Source of the DNA: an uncultured Clostridia bacterium
GTDB taxonomy: Bacteria; Bacillota; Clostridia; Lachnospirales; CAG-274
Direction: 5' to 3'
DNA: 52,609 nucleotides
NCBI GenBank assembly: GCA_947591605.1
Contig: CANQDF010000016.1
Location: 1 to 52,609 of the forward strand
Notes under the pieces: generated by a model
Told to the model about the DNA's origin: nothing
The model's input: only the letters and a program-made list of their open reading frames with translations
Database searches by the model: none
Part shown: positions 9,579 through 17,863 of the stretch, piece after piece
Numbering within the stretch: the stretch's first letter is position 1
Layout: the number at the start of each line of letters is the position of its first letter
Position numbers and translations under genes: made by a program

Positions 9579-10097
9579 ATGGCAAAAAATCTTATAATTT
9601 ACTATTCTCGAGAGGGCGAAAACTATTGGAACGGCGGTATAAAAAACCTGTTAAAGGGAAATACGGAGATAGTGGCGGAGTTTATACAAAAGGCTGTGGG
9701 CGGCGATCTGTTTCGGGTTGAAACGGTAAAGGAATATGCCGAGGATTATTATACCTGCATAGACGAAGCAAAAAAAGAACTTAACGAACAGGCAAGACCG
9801 GAGCTAAAAAAATACATGGACAGCATAGCGGATTATGACAATATTTTTATATGCGGTCCTTGTTGGTGGGGCACATTTCCCATGGCTATTTTTACACAGC
9901 TTGAAAAACCGGACTTTGCAGGCAAAAAGGTGTTTGCGGTCATGACCCACGAAGGCAGCGGTCTTGGCTCCTGCGAACGTGATCTGAAGAAAATATGCAA
10001 GGGTGCAGTATTGGGGAAGGGTCTTGCCGTTCACGGTGCGGAAGCGGCAAATTCCGAAAATAAAGTATCTAAATGGGCAAAAAATGTTTTGGCATAA
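9579..10097 (+). CDS. Flavodoxin (cytosolic)
   Basis: A 172-residue flavodoxin-like FMN protein without a signal peptide. It has the N-terminal phosphate loop YYSREGENYW, an inserted segment, and the second flavin loop CGPCWWGTFPMAIF near residue 95. It belongs to the flavodoxin_4 type and probably shuttles electrons for the neighbouring reductases. RBS AAAGGAG. It lies 19 bp upstream of the AKR2 start in an apparent operon. Confidence 0.88.
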   Translation: MAKNLIIYYSREGENYWNGGIKNLLKGNTEIVAEFIQKAVGGDLFRVETVKEYAEDYYTCIDEAKKELNEQARPELKKYMDSIADYDNIFICGPCWWGTFPMAIFTQLEKPDFAGKKVFAVMTHEGSGLGSCERDLKKICKGAVLGKGLAVHGAEAANSENKVSKWAKNVLA

Positions 10098-10116
10098 AAT
10101 TAAGGAGGAAAAATAT

Positions 10117-11004
10117 ATGGAATATGTAACATTATCAAACGGTTTAAAAATGCCTGTACTTGGCTACGGGGTTTATCAGGTAACAAAGGACGAATGTGAA
10201 AGATGTGTGCTTGACGCTCTTGAAACGGGCTACAGAAGCATAGACACTGCACAGAGCTATTTCAATGAGGAGGAAGTGGGTTCCGCAATAAAAAAGTCGG
10301 GTATTCCGAGAGAGGACATTTTCCTTACAACAAAGGTATGGGTGGAGCATTACGGCTATGAAAACACAAAGACCTCCGTTATGGAGTCTATGAGAAAGCT
10401 GCAGACCGACTATATAGACCTTATGCTTTTGCATCAGCCCTTCTCCGATTATTACGGCGCATGGAGAGCCTTGGAGGAGTTATACAAGGAGGGCAAAATA
10501 AAGGCTATAGGCGTTTCAAACTTCTATCCCGACAGACTTGTCGATATTGCCTCCTTTGCAGAGATATGCCCTATGGTAAATCAGGTTGAAACACATATTT
10601 TCAATCAGCAGATCGAAGCCAAAAAGTGGATGGATAAATACAATGTGCAGATAGAGGCATGGGCGCCTTTCGGCGAGGGCAGAAAAGGTACCTTTGACAA
10701 TGAAGTGATAGCGGATATAGCTCAAAAGTACAACAAGACCACGGCACAGGTAATGCTCCGTTGGAACATTCAAAGAGGGGTTGTGGTACTGCCTAAGTCC
10801 ACCCATAAGGAGAGAATGGCAGAAAATTTAAATGTATTTGACTTTACACTTTCCGACGAGGATATGGCTGCAATAACAGCTCTTGACAAAAACACAAGCT
10901 CCTTCTTCTCTCATTATGACCCGGGTATGGTAGAATGGTTTGCAAAAATGGTAGAGGAAAGGAAAACAAAACACGACAGCTCAAAGGAAAAGAAAAACTG
11001 GTAA
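10117..11004 (+). CDS. Aldo/keto reductase (AKR2)
   Basis: A 295-residue reductase with tetrad D43, Y48, K73 and H106. The start at 10117 follows AAGGAGG. An earlier in-frame ATG at 10003 lies inside the flavodoxin gene and adds 38 non-family residues, so it is rejected. It is a close paralogue of AKR1 (same SYFNEE and LHQPF-DYYG segments). It ends in a basic tail rich in Lys and Glu. A strong terminator follows. Confidence 0.92.
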   Translation: MEYVTLSNGLKMPVLGYGVYQVTKDECERCVLDALETGYRSIDTAQSYFNEEEVGSAIKKSGIPREDIFLTTKVWVEHYGYENTKTSVMESMRKLQTDYIDLMLLHQPFSDYYGAWRALEELYKEGKIKAIGVSNFYPDRLVDIASFAEICPMVNQVETHIFNQQIEAKKWMDKYNVQIEAWAPFGEGRKGTFDNEVIADIAQKYNKTTAQVMLRWNIQRGVVVLPKSTHKERMAENLNVFDFTLSDEDMAAITALDKNTSSFFSHYDPGMVEWFAKMVEERKTKHDSSKEKKNW

Positions 11005-11038
11005 TTAATTTTTTCGCCCCCGATCCCATTTATATAAT

Positions 11039-11085
11039 AAGCAGCCGATACAAGGGTGTGAAAGCCTGCGTATCGGCTGCTTTGC
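11039..11085 (+). terminator. Intrinsic terminator after AKR2
   Basis: The perfect stem GCAGCCGATAC (11041-11051) pairs with 11070-11080 across an 18-nt loop and is followed by TTTGCTG. The T tract is short, but the stem is long and GC-rich. Confidence 0.7.
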
Positions 11086-11208
11086 TGTGTTGATTTTTAC
11101 AAATTTGCCTTTTTCCATTATGAATATAATATTCGGCTCGGATACAATTCTGTTTTGTGGATCTTTTATTATGCCTATTGTCTATAGTAAAGCATTCAAA
11201 ATAGGTAT

Positions 11209-11237
11209 TTGATATTTAACAAAAACAGTAATATACT
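11209..11237 (+). promoter_or_regulatory. Sigma-A promoter for the DUF3737 operon
   Basis: TTGATA (11209-11214), a 17-bp spacer and TATACT (11232-11237) lie 64 bp upstream of the gene at 11302. Confidence 0.65.
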
Positions 11238-11301
11238 GATATAAATTAAATAATATACGTTGACTGTCAATGGCAATAAAAATATAAACGGAGGTTTTAT
11301 C

Positions 11302-12180
11302 ATGAAAATTTACAATGAAAGAAAATGTGAATATTTTACCGGAGAACGTTCACTTTTCGGCAGTGAAAATCTTATGGTTACGGACTCTATATTCGGCGAT
11401 GGTGAATCTCCTCTTAAAGAAAGCAGAAATATACGGCTTGAGGGCAGTATGTTCAAGTGGAAGTATCCCCTGTGGTACTGCGAAAACATAGTTGCAAAAA
11501 ACTGCACATGGTTTGAAACAGCCCGTGCGGGAGTGTGGTATACCAAAAATATTGATGTTGAGGACAGCTTGATAGAAGCACCTAAAAATTTTCGCAGATG
11601 CGAGGCTCTCACCATCCGTAACGTATCATTTGCCAACGGAGAGGAAACCCTTTGGAGCTGTGATAATGTGACCCTCGACAGCGTAACGGCAAAAGGCGAT
11701 TATTTTGCCATGAACAGCAGCAATATGAAAATAAACGGTCTTACATTATACGGCAACTATTCGTTTGACGGTGTGAGGAATGCGGAGATAAGAAACTCAA
11801 AGCTGCTTTCAAAGGATGCTTTTTGGAACAGTGAAAACATTACCGTATATGATTCGTTTATATCGGGAGAATATCTTGGCTGGAATGCAAAAAATCTCAC
11901 GCTTATAAACTGCACCATAGAAAGCCTGCAGGGCATGTGCTATATTGAAAACCTTGTATTAAAAAATTGCCGTCTGCTCAACACAACCCTTGCATTTGAA
12001 TATTCCACGGTCAATGCCGACATCACAGGCGGTGTGGACAGTGTGCTTAATCCGTCCGGCGGCAGTATTACCGCTGATTTCATAGGTGAGCTGACAATAG
12101 AAAAGGATAAAGTGGATCCAAAAGCAACCAAGATACTGTGCAGACGGGATAAGGTAGTATCATTATGTAAATGTGTGTAA
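11302..12180 (+). CDS. DUF3737-family right-handed beta-helix protein
   Basis: A 292-residue protein built from short repeats of the type ENI-V-NC or NLTLINC, expected to fold as a right-handed beta-helix. The opening EYFTGERSLFGSENL and the W-rich repeats (FKWKYPLWYCENI) are typical of DUF3737. No signal peptide and no known activity. The start is at 11302 after GGAGG; an upstream in-frame ATG lacks an RBS. The next gene starts 17 bp downstream. Confidence 0.82.
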   Translation: MKIYNERKCEYFTGERSLFGSENLMVTDSIFGDGESPLKESRNIRLEGSMFKWKYPLWYCENIVAKNCTWFETARAGVWYTKNIDVEDSLIEAPKNFRRCEALTIRNVSFANGEETLWSCDNVTLDSVTAKGDYFAMNSSNMKINGLTLYGNYSFDGVRNAEIRNSKLLSKDAFWNSENITVYDSFISGEYLGWNAKNLTLINCTIESLQGMCYIENLVLKNCRLLNTTLAFEYSTVNADITGGVDSVLNPSGGSITADFIGELTIEKDKVDPKATKILCRRDKVVSLCKCV

Positions 12181-12196
12181 CAGAGAGGATAACGCA

Positions 12197-12757
12197 ATGA
12201 AAAAATATCTGATGATCATTTTCTCGGCTATAAAGATGATAGTATTTTCGGGCTGCGGTGACAGCGGCATTTCCGCAGATACGGAACCGTATATGACCGC
12301 ATCACAGGTATCTTCGGACGAAAATATGCAGGTTCAGTCCTCGTCCGATGAGGAAACCGACCTCCGTACAGAAGCATCGTCCGAAACGTCAGCCCGGGTA
12401 CAGACAGATAATAATATTGAAATCTCCGTCGGCGGAAAGGTCTTTTCCGTTACCCTGTACGACAACGAAACGGCAGAAGCCTTACTTGATATGCTGCCGC
12501 TTACACTTGATATGAGCGAGCTTAACAAAAATGAAAAATATTATTATTTTGACCGAACGTTTCCTGCGGAGGCATCCTGTCCCAAAAGCATTAACAGCGG
12601 AGATATAATGCTTTATGGCGATAACTGCCTTGTACTGTTTTACCAAAGCTTTCAAACGCCTTACAGCTATACTCCAATCGGCAGGGTAGATGATCCGTCG
12701 GGGCTTAAAGAAGCTGTCGGCGAGGATAATGTCCTTATAATTTTTGATATTAAATAA
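12197..12757 (+). CDS. Cyclophilin-like domain lipoprotein
   Basis: A 186-residue protein with a hydrophobic N-terminus and lipobox-like FSGC, then a Ser/Asp/Glu-rich linker to about residue 70, then a cyclophilin-like fold (IEISVGGKVFSVTLYDNETA through PIGRVDD and IIFDIK). Cyclophilin-like proteins of this bacterial group are not known to have strong prolyl isomerase activity. The start at 12197 has only GAGAGGA upstream. Probably cotranscribed with DUF3737 and the aminotransferase. Confidence 0.75.
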   Translation: MKKYLMIIFSAIKMIVFSGCGDSGISADTEPYMTASQVSSDENMQVQSSSDEETDLRTEASSETSARVQTDNNIEISVGGKVFSVTLYDNETAEALLDMLPLTLDMSELNKNEKYYYFDRTFPAEASCPKSINSGDIMLYGDNCLVLFYQSFQTPYSYTPIGRVDDPSGLKEAVGEDNVLIIFDIK

Positions 12758-12768
12758 GAGGAAAATAT

Positions 12769-13932
12769 ATGAAATACGATTTTGATACGGTTATTGACCG
12801 CAGAAATACACATTCGCTGAAATGGGATACGGCAGAAGGCGAATTGCCTATGTGGGTAGCCGATATGGATTTTAAGACGGCGCCCGAAATAGTTTCCGCA
12901 ATCGGGGAAAGGGCTGAACAGGGAGTATTCGGTTACTCCGTCATACCCGAATTATGGTACAATGCTTACAAAACATGGTGGAAAAACAGACACGGCTTTA
13001 ATATAGAGCATGACTGGTTGATATTTTGCACGGGCGTTGTCCCTGCTGTTTCCTCTATTGTCAGAAAACTTACAACGCCTGCCGAAAAAGTTTTGATACA
13101 AACCCCTGTCTATAATATATTTTTTAATTGCATACTTAATAACGGGAGGCAGGTTCTGGAAAACGAGCTTAGATATAAAAACGGCGAATATGAAATTGAT
13201 TTTGAAGATCTGGAAGCAAAGCTTTCCGATCCTCAAACATCTTTAATGATACTTTGCAACCCTCATAACCCCGTGGGGAAGATATGGGACAAAAAAGACC
13301 TTGAACAGATAGGTGCTCTGTGCAAAAAATATCATGTGGTGGTTTTGTCGGACGAAATACATTGCGATCTGACTGCACCCAAAACAAGCTATATTCCTTT
13401 TGCAAGTGTATCGGATGACTGCCTCGGCAACAGCATTACCTGTATTTCACCTACCAAAGCTTTTAATCTGGCAGGCTTGCAGACAGCTGCAGTGGCGGTG
13501 CCGGATCCCGTATTGAGGCATAAGGTATGGAGAGGCTTAAATACAGACGAGGCAGCCGAGCCTAACTGCTTTGCGGTGGATGCCGCAATTGCTGCTTTTA
13601 CAAAAGGCTCGGATTGGTTGGACGAAGCCCGTGAATATTTGTTTGAAAATAAAAGGATAGCCTCGGAATTTATTTGCAAAAATATACCCGAGCTGCAAGT
13701 CGTTCAATCTCAGGCTACTTATTTGATGTGGCTTGATTGCAGCAGGCTTTCGGGCACTGCCGATGATATTGTCGGATCTATTCGCAGCAAAACGGGGTTG
13801 ATCGTTTCAAGCGGAACACAATACGGCAGCTGCGGAAAAAATTTTATCCGCATGAATATTGCCTGCCCCGTTACTGTATTGCAGGACGGACTTTTGCGTT
13901 TGCAAAAGGGTATAGAACAATACAGATCATAA
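12769..13932 (+). CDS. PLP aminotransferase of the MalY/PatB (C-S lyase) group
   Basis: A 387-residue fold-type I PLP enzyme. The N-terminus YDFDTVIDRRNTHSLKWD and WVADMDF are hallmarks of the MalY/PatB cystathionine beta-lyase-like group. The PLP lysine is K230 in SPTKAFNLAG, and the CNPHNPVGK and LSDEIHCD motifs are intact. It would cleave cystathionine or related thioethers to release a thiol, pyruvate and ammonia. It starts after AGAGGAAA, 11 bp behind the lipoprotein. Its last 6 bp overlap the convergent LysR3 gene. Confidence 0.9.
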   Translation: MKYDFDTVIDRRNTHSLKWDTAEGELPMWVADMDFKTAPEIVSAIGERAEQGVFGYSVIPELWYNAYKTWWKNRHGFNIEHDWLIFCTGVVPAVSSIVRKLTTPAEKVLIQTPVYNIFFNCILNNGRQVLENELRYKNGEYEIDFEDLEAKLSDPQTSLMILCNPHNPVGKIWDKKDLEQIGALCKKYHVVVLSDEIHCDLTAPKTSYIPFASVSDDCLGNSITCISPTKAFNLAGLQTAAVAVPDPVLRHKVWRGLNTDEAAEPNCFAVDAAIAAFTKGSDWLDEAREYLFENKRIASEFICKNIPELQVVQSQATYLMWLDCSRLSGTADDIVGSIRSKTGLIVSSGTQYGSCGKNFIRMNIACPVTVLQDGLLRLQKGIEQYRS

Positions 13933-14811
13933 CAGCGTTTTTTCTCTGACTTTGTCCAAAAATAACTGTGCCGCCTTTGAAAACACCTGATATTTTTTTG
14001 TAAAGAGCATAACGTTTGATTGAAGCTTAGGTTCAAGCGGGATAAAGGTTAAGGGGTTGTCCCCTGCCGTGTTTATAAGCTTGTCGATGCAAAGGGCGTA
14101 TCCTATCCCTGCTTCTACCATTAGGCCTGCGTTATAGATCAAGTTATAGGTTGCCGCTATCTGCGGGGTTATCGGCTTATCCGCAAAAAAAGTTGTGATC
14201 CTGTTGCTGTCGGAGCTTTGGCTTGGCATTATAAGGGACAGCCCCGAAAGGTCGTTAAAGGACACGCTTTCTCTTTTTGCCAGCTCCGAATCTTTACGTG
14301 CAAGTATACCCCATGTTTCGTAAAACGGCAGCTTTTGATAATCATATCGTGAGTCTATTTCCGGCTCAAGCAGAAACCCCATATCAAGCAGTCCCTTGTC
14401 CAATCGCTCTGTGATGGCGTCGGCATTTGAACTGAAAAAATGAAATTTTATTTCCGGATATTCTTCACGGATCTCATAGATAAGCTGCATTATGCGGTAT
14501 GAACTGCGGTGTTCTCCGCAGCCTATGTAAACATCACCCGAAATAGTCTGTTCGTTTTCCCTGAAAGCTGCCTCTGTCTTTTCCATGAGCGATATTATCT
14601 CACGGGCACGGCTACGAAGATAAATGCCGTCCTCGGTAAGGGTGATATTTCTTTTGCCTCTTATCAAAAGCTGTTTGCCCAGCGCATATTCAAGCTCCAT
14701 CATCTGCTTTGAAAGCGTAGGCTGTGTAATGTGCAGATATTCTGCGGCACGGGTTATGCTCTGCTCCTCTGCAACAGCAAGAAAATATTGAAGCAATCTT
14801 GTTTCTATCAT
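13927..14811 (-). CDS. LysR-family transcriptional regulator (LysR3)
   Basis: A 294-residue LysR regulator: HTH in residues 1-60 (RAAEYLHITQPTLSKQMMELE) and effector domain after about residue 90. It is divergent from the Fe-S aldo-keto reductase at 14961, with a perfect operator-like dyad between them. Its first 40 codons and the whole divergent region are duplicated at 19771-19999. Confidence 0.92.
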   Translation of the reverse strand: MIETRLLQYFLAVAEEQSITRAAEYLHITQPTLSKQMMELEYALGKQLLIRGKRNITLTEDGIYLRSRAREIISLMEKTEAAFRENEQTISGDVYIGCGEHRSSYRIMQLIYEIREEYPEIKFHFFSSNADAITERLDKGLLDMGFLLEPEIDSRYDYQKLPFYETWGILARKDSELAKRESVSFNDLSGLSLIMPSQSSDSNRITTFFADKPITPQIAATYNLIYNAGLMVEAGIGYALCIDKLINTAGDNPLTFIPLEPKLQSNVMLFTKKYQVFSKAAQLFLDKVREKTLL

Positions 14812-14873
14812 ATTAAAATACCCTCTTTATGTATCATTCCCCAAAGCTATATATAATTATTCTACATAACTGT

Positions 14874-14902
14874 TTGTAATTTGTCAATGAGTGCTGTATA
14901 AT
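14874..14902 (+). promoter_or_regulatory. Sigma-A promoter for the Fe-S aldo-keto reductase
   Basis: TTGTAA (14874-14879), a 17-bp spacer and TATAAT (14897-14902). The -10 element is embedded in the LysR3 dyad, so LysR3 binding would directly affect polymerase. Confidence 0.7.
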
Positions 14903-14910
14903 AATTACAG
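14894..14910. promoter_or_regulatory. Candidate LysR3 operator
   Basis: CTGTATAATAATTACAG is a perfect 5-bp dyad with 7-bp spacing containing T-N11-A. It covers the -10 box of the divergent promoter. In the duplicate copy at about 19974-19993 the spacing is lengthened by 3 bp. Confidence 0.55.
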
Positions 14911-14960
14911 AACAACGTGAAAGAATACGGAAAATATTTTTAATAAACGGAGGTAAAGCT

Positions 14961-16055
14961 ATGCAGTATCGTACACTTGCTCACGGCAATGAACAGATAA
15001 GCGTGATAGGTATCGGTTCAAGCGCCATACATCTTTCGGGTGAAAAAGAAATTGAGGAAATTTTGAATTTTTCTGTTGAAAAAGGAATCAATTATTTTGA
15101 TATGGCAGCCGCCGAGGCAAAACCGTTTGCTTCTTACGGAAACGCACTGTCGCATTACCGCAGGGATATATATTTTCAGATACATTTCGGTGCGGACTAT
15201 TCGAGCGGAAGCTACGGCTGGACTACCGACCTTGAAGTAATAAAACGCAATATAGACCGACTGCTTTTGCTGCTGAAAACAGATTATATAGACTTCGGAT
15301 TTATCCATTGTCTTGATGATATTTCCGACTTTGAGCAAATGCAGCAAAACGGGGTCATAGAACATATCCTTGACTTGAAAAAACAAGGAGTTATCCGCCA
15401 TATCGGTCTTTCGTCCCACACACCAAAGGTTGCGCAAAGGGTGATAGATATGGGCATTTTGGATATGCTTATGTTTTCAATAAATCCGGGATATGATTAT
15501 CAGCACGGCGAATATGCCAACGGAAATATGACAGAAAGAATGGAACTTTATCGCCGCTGCGAAAAGGAGGGTATCGGTATATCCGTTATGAAGGCATTTA
15601 GCGGAGGACAGCTTTTAAACGATAAAACTTCGCCTTTCGGCAAGGCGCTGACGGAATATCAGTGTATACAGTATGCACTTGATAAGCCGGGAGTGCTGAC
15701 CGTTCTGCCGGGAATACGAAATAAAACCGATTTAAAGCAGATACTTGGTTTTTTCGATTCAACACCGGAGGAAAGAGATTATTCTGTCATAGGCTCATTT
15801 TCACCTGACAATGTAAAGGGCATGTGCGTTTACTGCAATCATTGTCAGCCTTGTCCAAACGGACTTAACGTAGGCCTGATAAACAAGTATTATGACCTTG
15901 CAAAAGCCGGCGATGACCTTGCCGCAGATCATTACAGCAAATTGGAGATAAATGCTAGGAGCTGTATAAAATGCGGACATTGCGATATGCGCTGCCCGTT
16001 TGGTGTGGCGCAGTCCGCCCGGATGGAAGAAATTGCGGAATATTTTGCACGGTGA
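14961..16055 (+). CDS. Aldo/keto reductase with C-terminal 2x[4Fe-4S] domain
   Basis: A 364-residue protein. Residues 1-285 form an AKR barrel (GIGSSAIHL, YFDMAAAEA, IHCLDD). The C-terminal 80 residues carry two ferredoxin-type clusters: CVYCNHCQPCPNG and CIKCGHCDMRCPFG. Such predicted oxidoreductases are common in anaerobes and couple the barrel to iron-sulfur electron transfer. The usual AKR tyrosine position is altered (DMAAAE), so classical carbonyl reduction is uncertain. RBS GGAGG. Divergent from LysR3. Confidence 0.88.
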   Translation: MQYRTLAHGNEQISVIGIGSSAIHLSGEKEIEEILNFSVEKGINYFDMAAAEAKPFASYGNALSHYRRDIYFQIHFGADYSSGSYGWTTDLEVIKRNIDRLLLLLKTDYIDFGFIHCLDDISDFEQMQQNGVIEHILDLKKQGVIRHIGLSSHTPKVAQRVIDMGILDMLMFSINPGYDYQHGEYANGNMTERMELYRRCEKEGIGISVMKAFSGGQLLNDKTSPFGKALTEYQCIQYALDKPGVLTVLPGIRNKTDLKQILGFFDSTPEERDYSVIGSFSPDNVKGMCVYCNHCQPCPNGLNVGLINKYYDLAKAGDDLAADHYSKLEINARSCIKCGHCDMRCPFGVAQSARMEEIAEYFAR

Positions 16056-16185
16056 ATAAATTGCGGAGGAAATAAAAACAAAACATTTTGGTTAAAAAGA
16101 ATGGCGATATAATTTAACTCGATATGGCTGACCTTCCTTCTACCCGATTTGTTAAAAGATAGTTCAACAAAATTATAGTTAAAAT

Positions 16186-16214
16186 TTGACATTAAATGAT
16201 TTATGATATATAAT
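16186..16214 (+). promoter_or_regulatory. Consensus sigma-A promoter for the first SLH gene
   Basis: TTGACA (16186-16191), a 17-bp spacer and TATAAT (16209-16214): a perfect consensus promoter 35 bp upstream of the start at 16249. Confidence 0.85.
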
Positions 16215-16248
16215 GTAATAAATTTAATATTTTAAAGGAGTGAGTTAT

Positions 16249-17841
16249 ATGAAAAAATTTATATCGTTCATAACGGGATTTATGCTTACGCTTGCCGTAA
16301 GTGTCGGCGTATATGCTGCCGAAGATTGCAGCCCATGGGCAAAAGAGAGTATCGACAAGGCAATATCCGAGGGCATTGTACCCGACACCTTGCAGTCGGA
16401 CTACACAAGCAGTGTAACACGTAAGGAATTTTGCCGCCTTGCGGTACAGACCTATATCAAAAAGACGGGCTATACCATGCAGGAGTATCTGCAAACGCCA
16501 TTTACGGACATTGACGACGATTATGTTACTACCGCATATATGCTTGAAATTGTATCGGGAAAAGGCAATGAAAAATTTGACCCCGACAGCGCCATAACAA
16601 GGCAGGAAGCCGCCGTAATGCTTAACAACCTTGCGGAAGTATCGGGTGTGGACAACAACAAAACAAATACGGAAAAATTTGTTGACGAGGATCATTTTGC
16701 AAATTGGGCAAAGGATGCCATATACAAAATATCCGCTGTAAAAAACGGCGGCACTGCAGTAATGTCGGGTACAGGCAGCGGTAAGTTTTCACCATGGATG
16801 AACTATACAAGGGAACAGGCTATTGCCACTATGTACCGTCTATACGGATGTGATTCTCTGCCGGTTCTTGTACCTCAGGCGGAGAATATACTTTGTTTTG
16901 GAAGAAGCATTTATAATCCCGATAAAGAAATAATTTACTGTATTGACACCGCAGGCAACAGCGCAAAGGAGATATTCAGCCTTTCGGGTGACGGCAGGCT
17001 CGAAATAATTACCGTCAGCGGCAACAAAATATACTATGTTTTACACGCTCACGCCGACAGCAGCAAGGTATTATACAGTATAAATACGGACGGTACGGGC
17101 AATACCGCTTTAACACCTGCCGCATATCAGATCTACATAGGACACAAGCACATTTACTATGTTCCGATGGATGCAAAAAACACCGTGATATGCACAGACC
17201 TTAACGGAAAAGACCCCGTTACCGCAGATTTTTCAAAGTCTGATATGAGTGCAGGTCTATGCACGATAAAGGCAGATAAAAACGATACCGCTTATATCCT
17301 TGCAGACCCTGCCGCAAACCTTGATTCCGTTGAGCCCAAGCATCTTTACGAGTATGATTTTTCAAACAGCACGCTTAAAGAAATACCGCTTGATACAAAT
17401 ACCGTACTGATGCAAAACAATGTTTTATCGGACGGTAAATACAAATATTATATATACCGAAATGTATATGACTTAGGCAGGAATCAGGCATATAATGAGC
17501 TCCATATGTGCCGTTTTGACGGCTCGGATGATAAAATATTGATTAGTGACCGTTATGCGGACGGCTACGGCAATATCGCCGTATATGACGGCAAGGTCTT
17601 TGTGCCTGATGAGGTTGACGGTAAACTTGCTGTTTCCGTTTACGACATAAACGGCAAGGTAACAGATATTTATCCTGATTCGGGAGAACCGAGATCCGAA
17701 ACTTATGTAATAGGTATAAGCAAAAATAAAATTTATTACAGCTACCTGACGGATAATTATTCTGCTCCAAAGCAAAATATACATACTATGAATATTGACG
17801 GCAGCGAAGATACAGAGATATACGAAGCATTGATTAAATAA
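16249..17841 (+). CDS. S-layer homology protein with C-terminal propeller-like domain (SLH-A)
   Basis: A 530-residue protein with a signal peptide (residues 1-22, ending VYAAED). Three SLH-type repeats span about 25-200 (ITRQEAAVMLNN, NYTREQAIATMYRL), which would bind secondary cell-wall polymer. Residues about 215-530 contain short beta repeats (KIYYVLHAH, INTDGTGNTALT, CTDLNGK) like DUF5050/beta-propeller segments. The start is the ATG at 16249, eight bases after AAAGGAG; a GTG three codons upstream overlaps the RBS. Followed 22 bp later by a paralogue. Confidence 0.85.
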   Translation: MKKFISFITGFMLTLAVSVGVYAAEDCSPWAKESIDKAISEGIVPDTLQSDYTSSVTRKEFCRLAVQTYIKKTGYTMQEYLQTPFTDIDDDYVTTAYMLEIVSGKGNEKFDPDSAITRQEAAVMLNNLAEVSGVDNNKTNTEKFVDEDHFANWAKDAIYKISAVKNGGTAVMSGTGSGKFSPWMNYTREQAIATMYRLYGCDSLPVLVPQAENILCFGRSIYNPDKEIIYCIDTAGNSAKEIFSLSGDGRLEIITVSGNKIYYVLHAHADSSKVLYSINTDGTGNTALTPAAYQIYIGHKHIYYVPMDAKNTVICTDLNGKDPVTADFSKSDMSAGLCTIKADKNDTAYILADPAANLDSVEPKHLYEYDFSNSTLKEIPLDTNTVLMQNNVLSDGKYKYYIYRNVYDLGRNQAYNELHMCRFDGSDDKILISDRYADGYGNIAVYDGKVFVPDEVDGKLAVSVYDINGKVTDIYPDSGEPRSETYVIGISKNKIYYSYLTDNYSAPKQNIHTMNIDGSEDTEIYEALIK

Positions 17842-17863
17842 ATAATGCTCAGGGGGAGAATAT

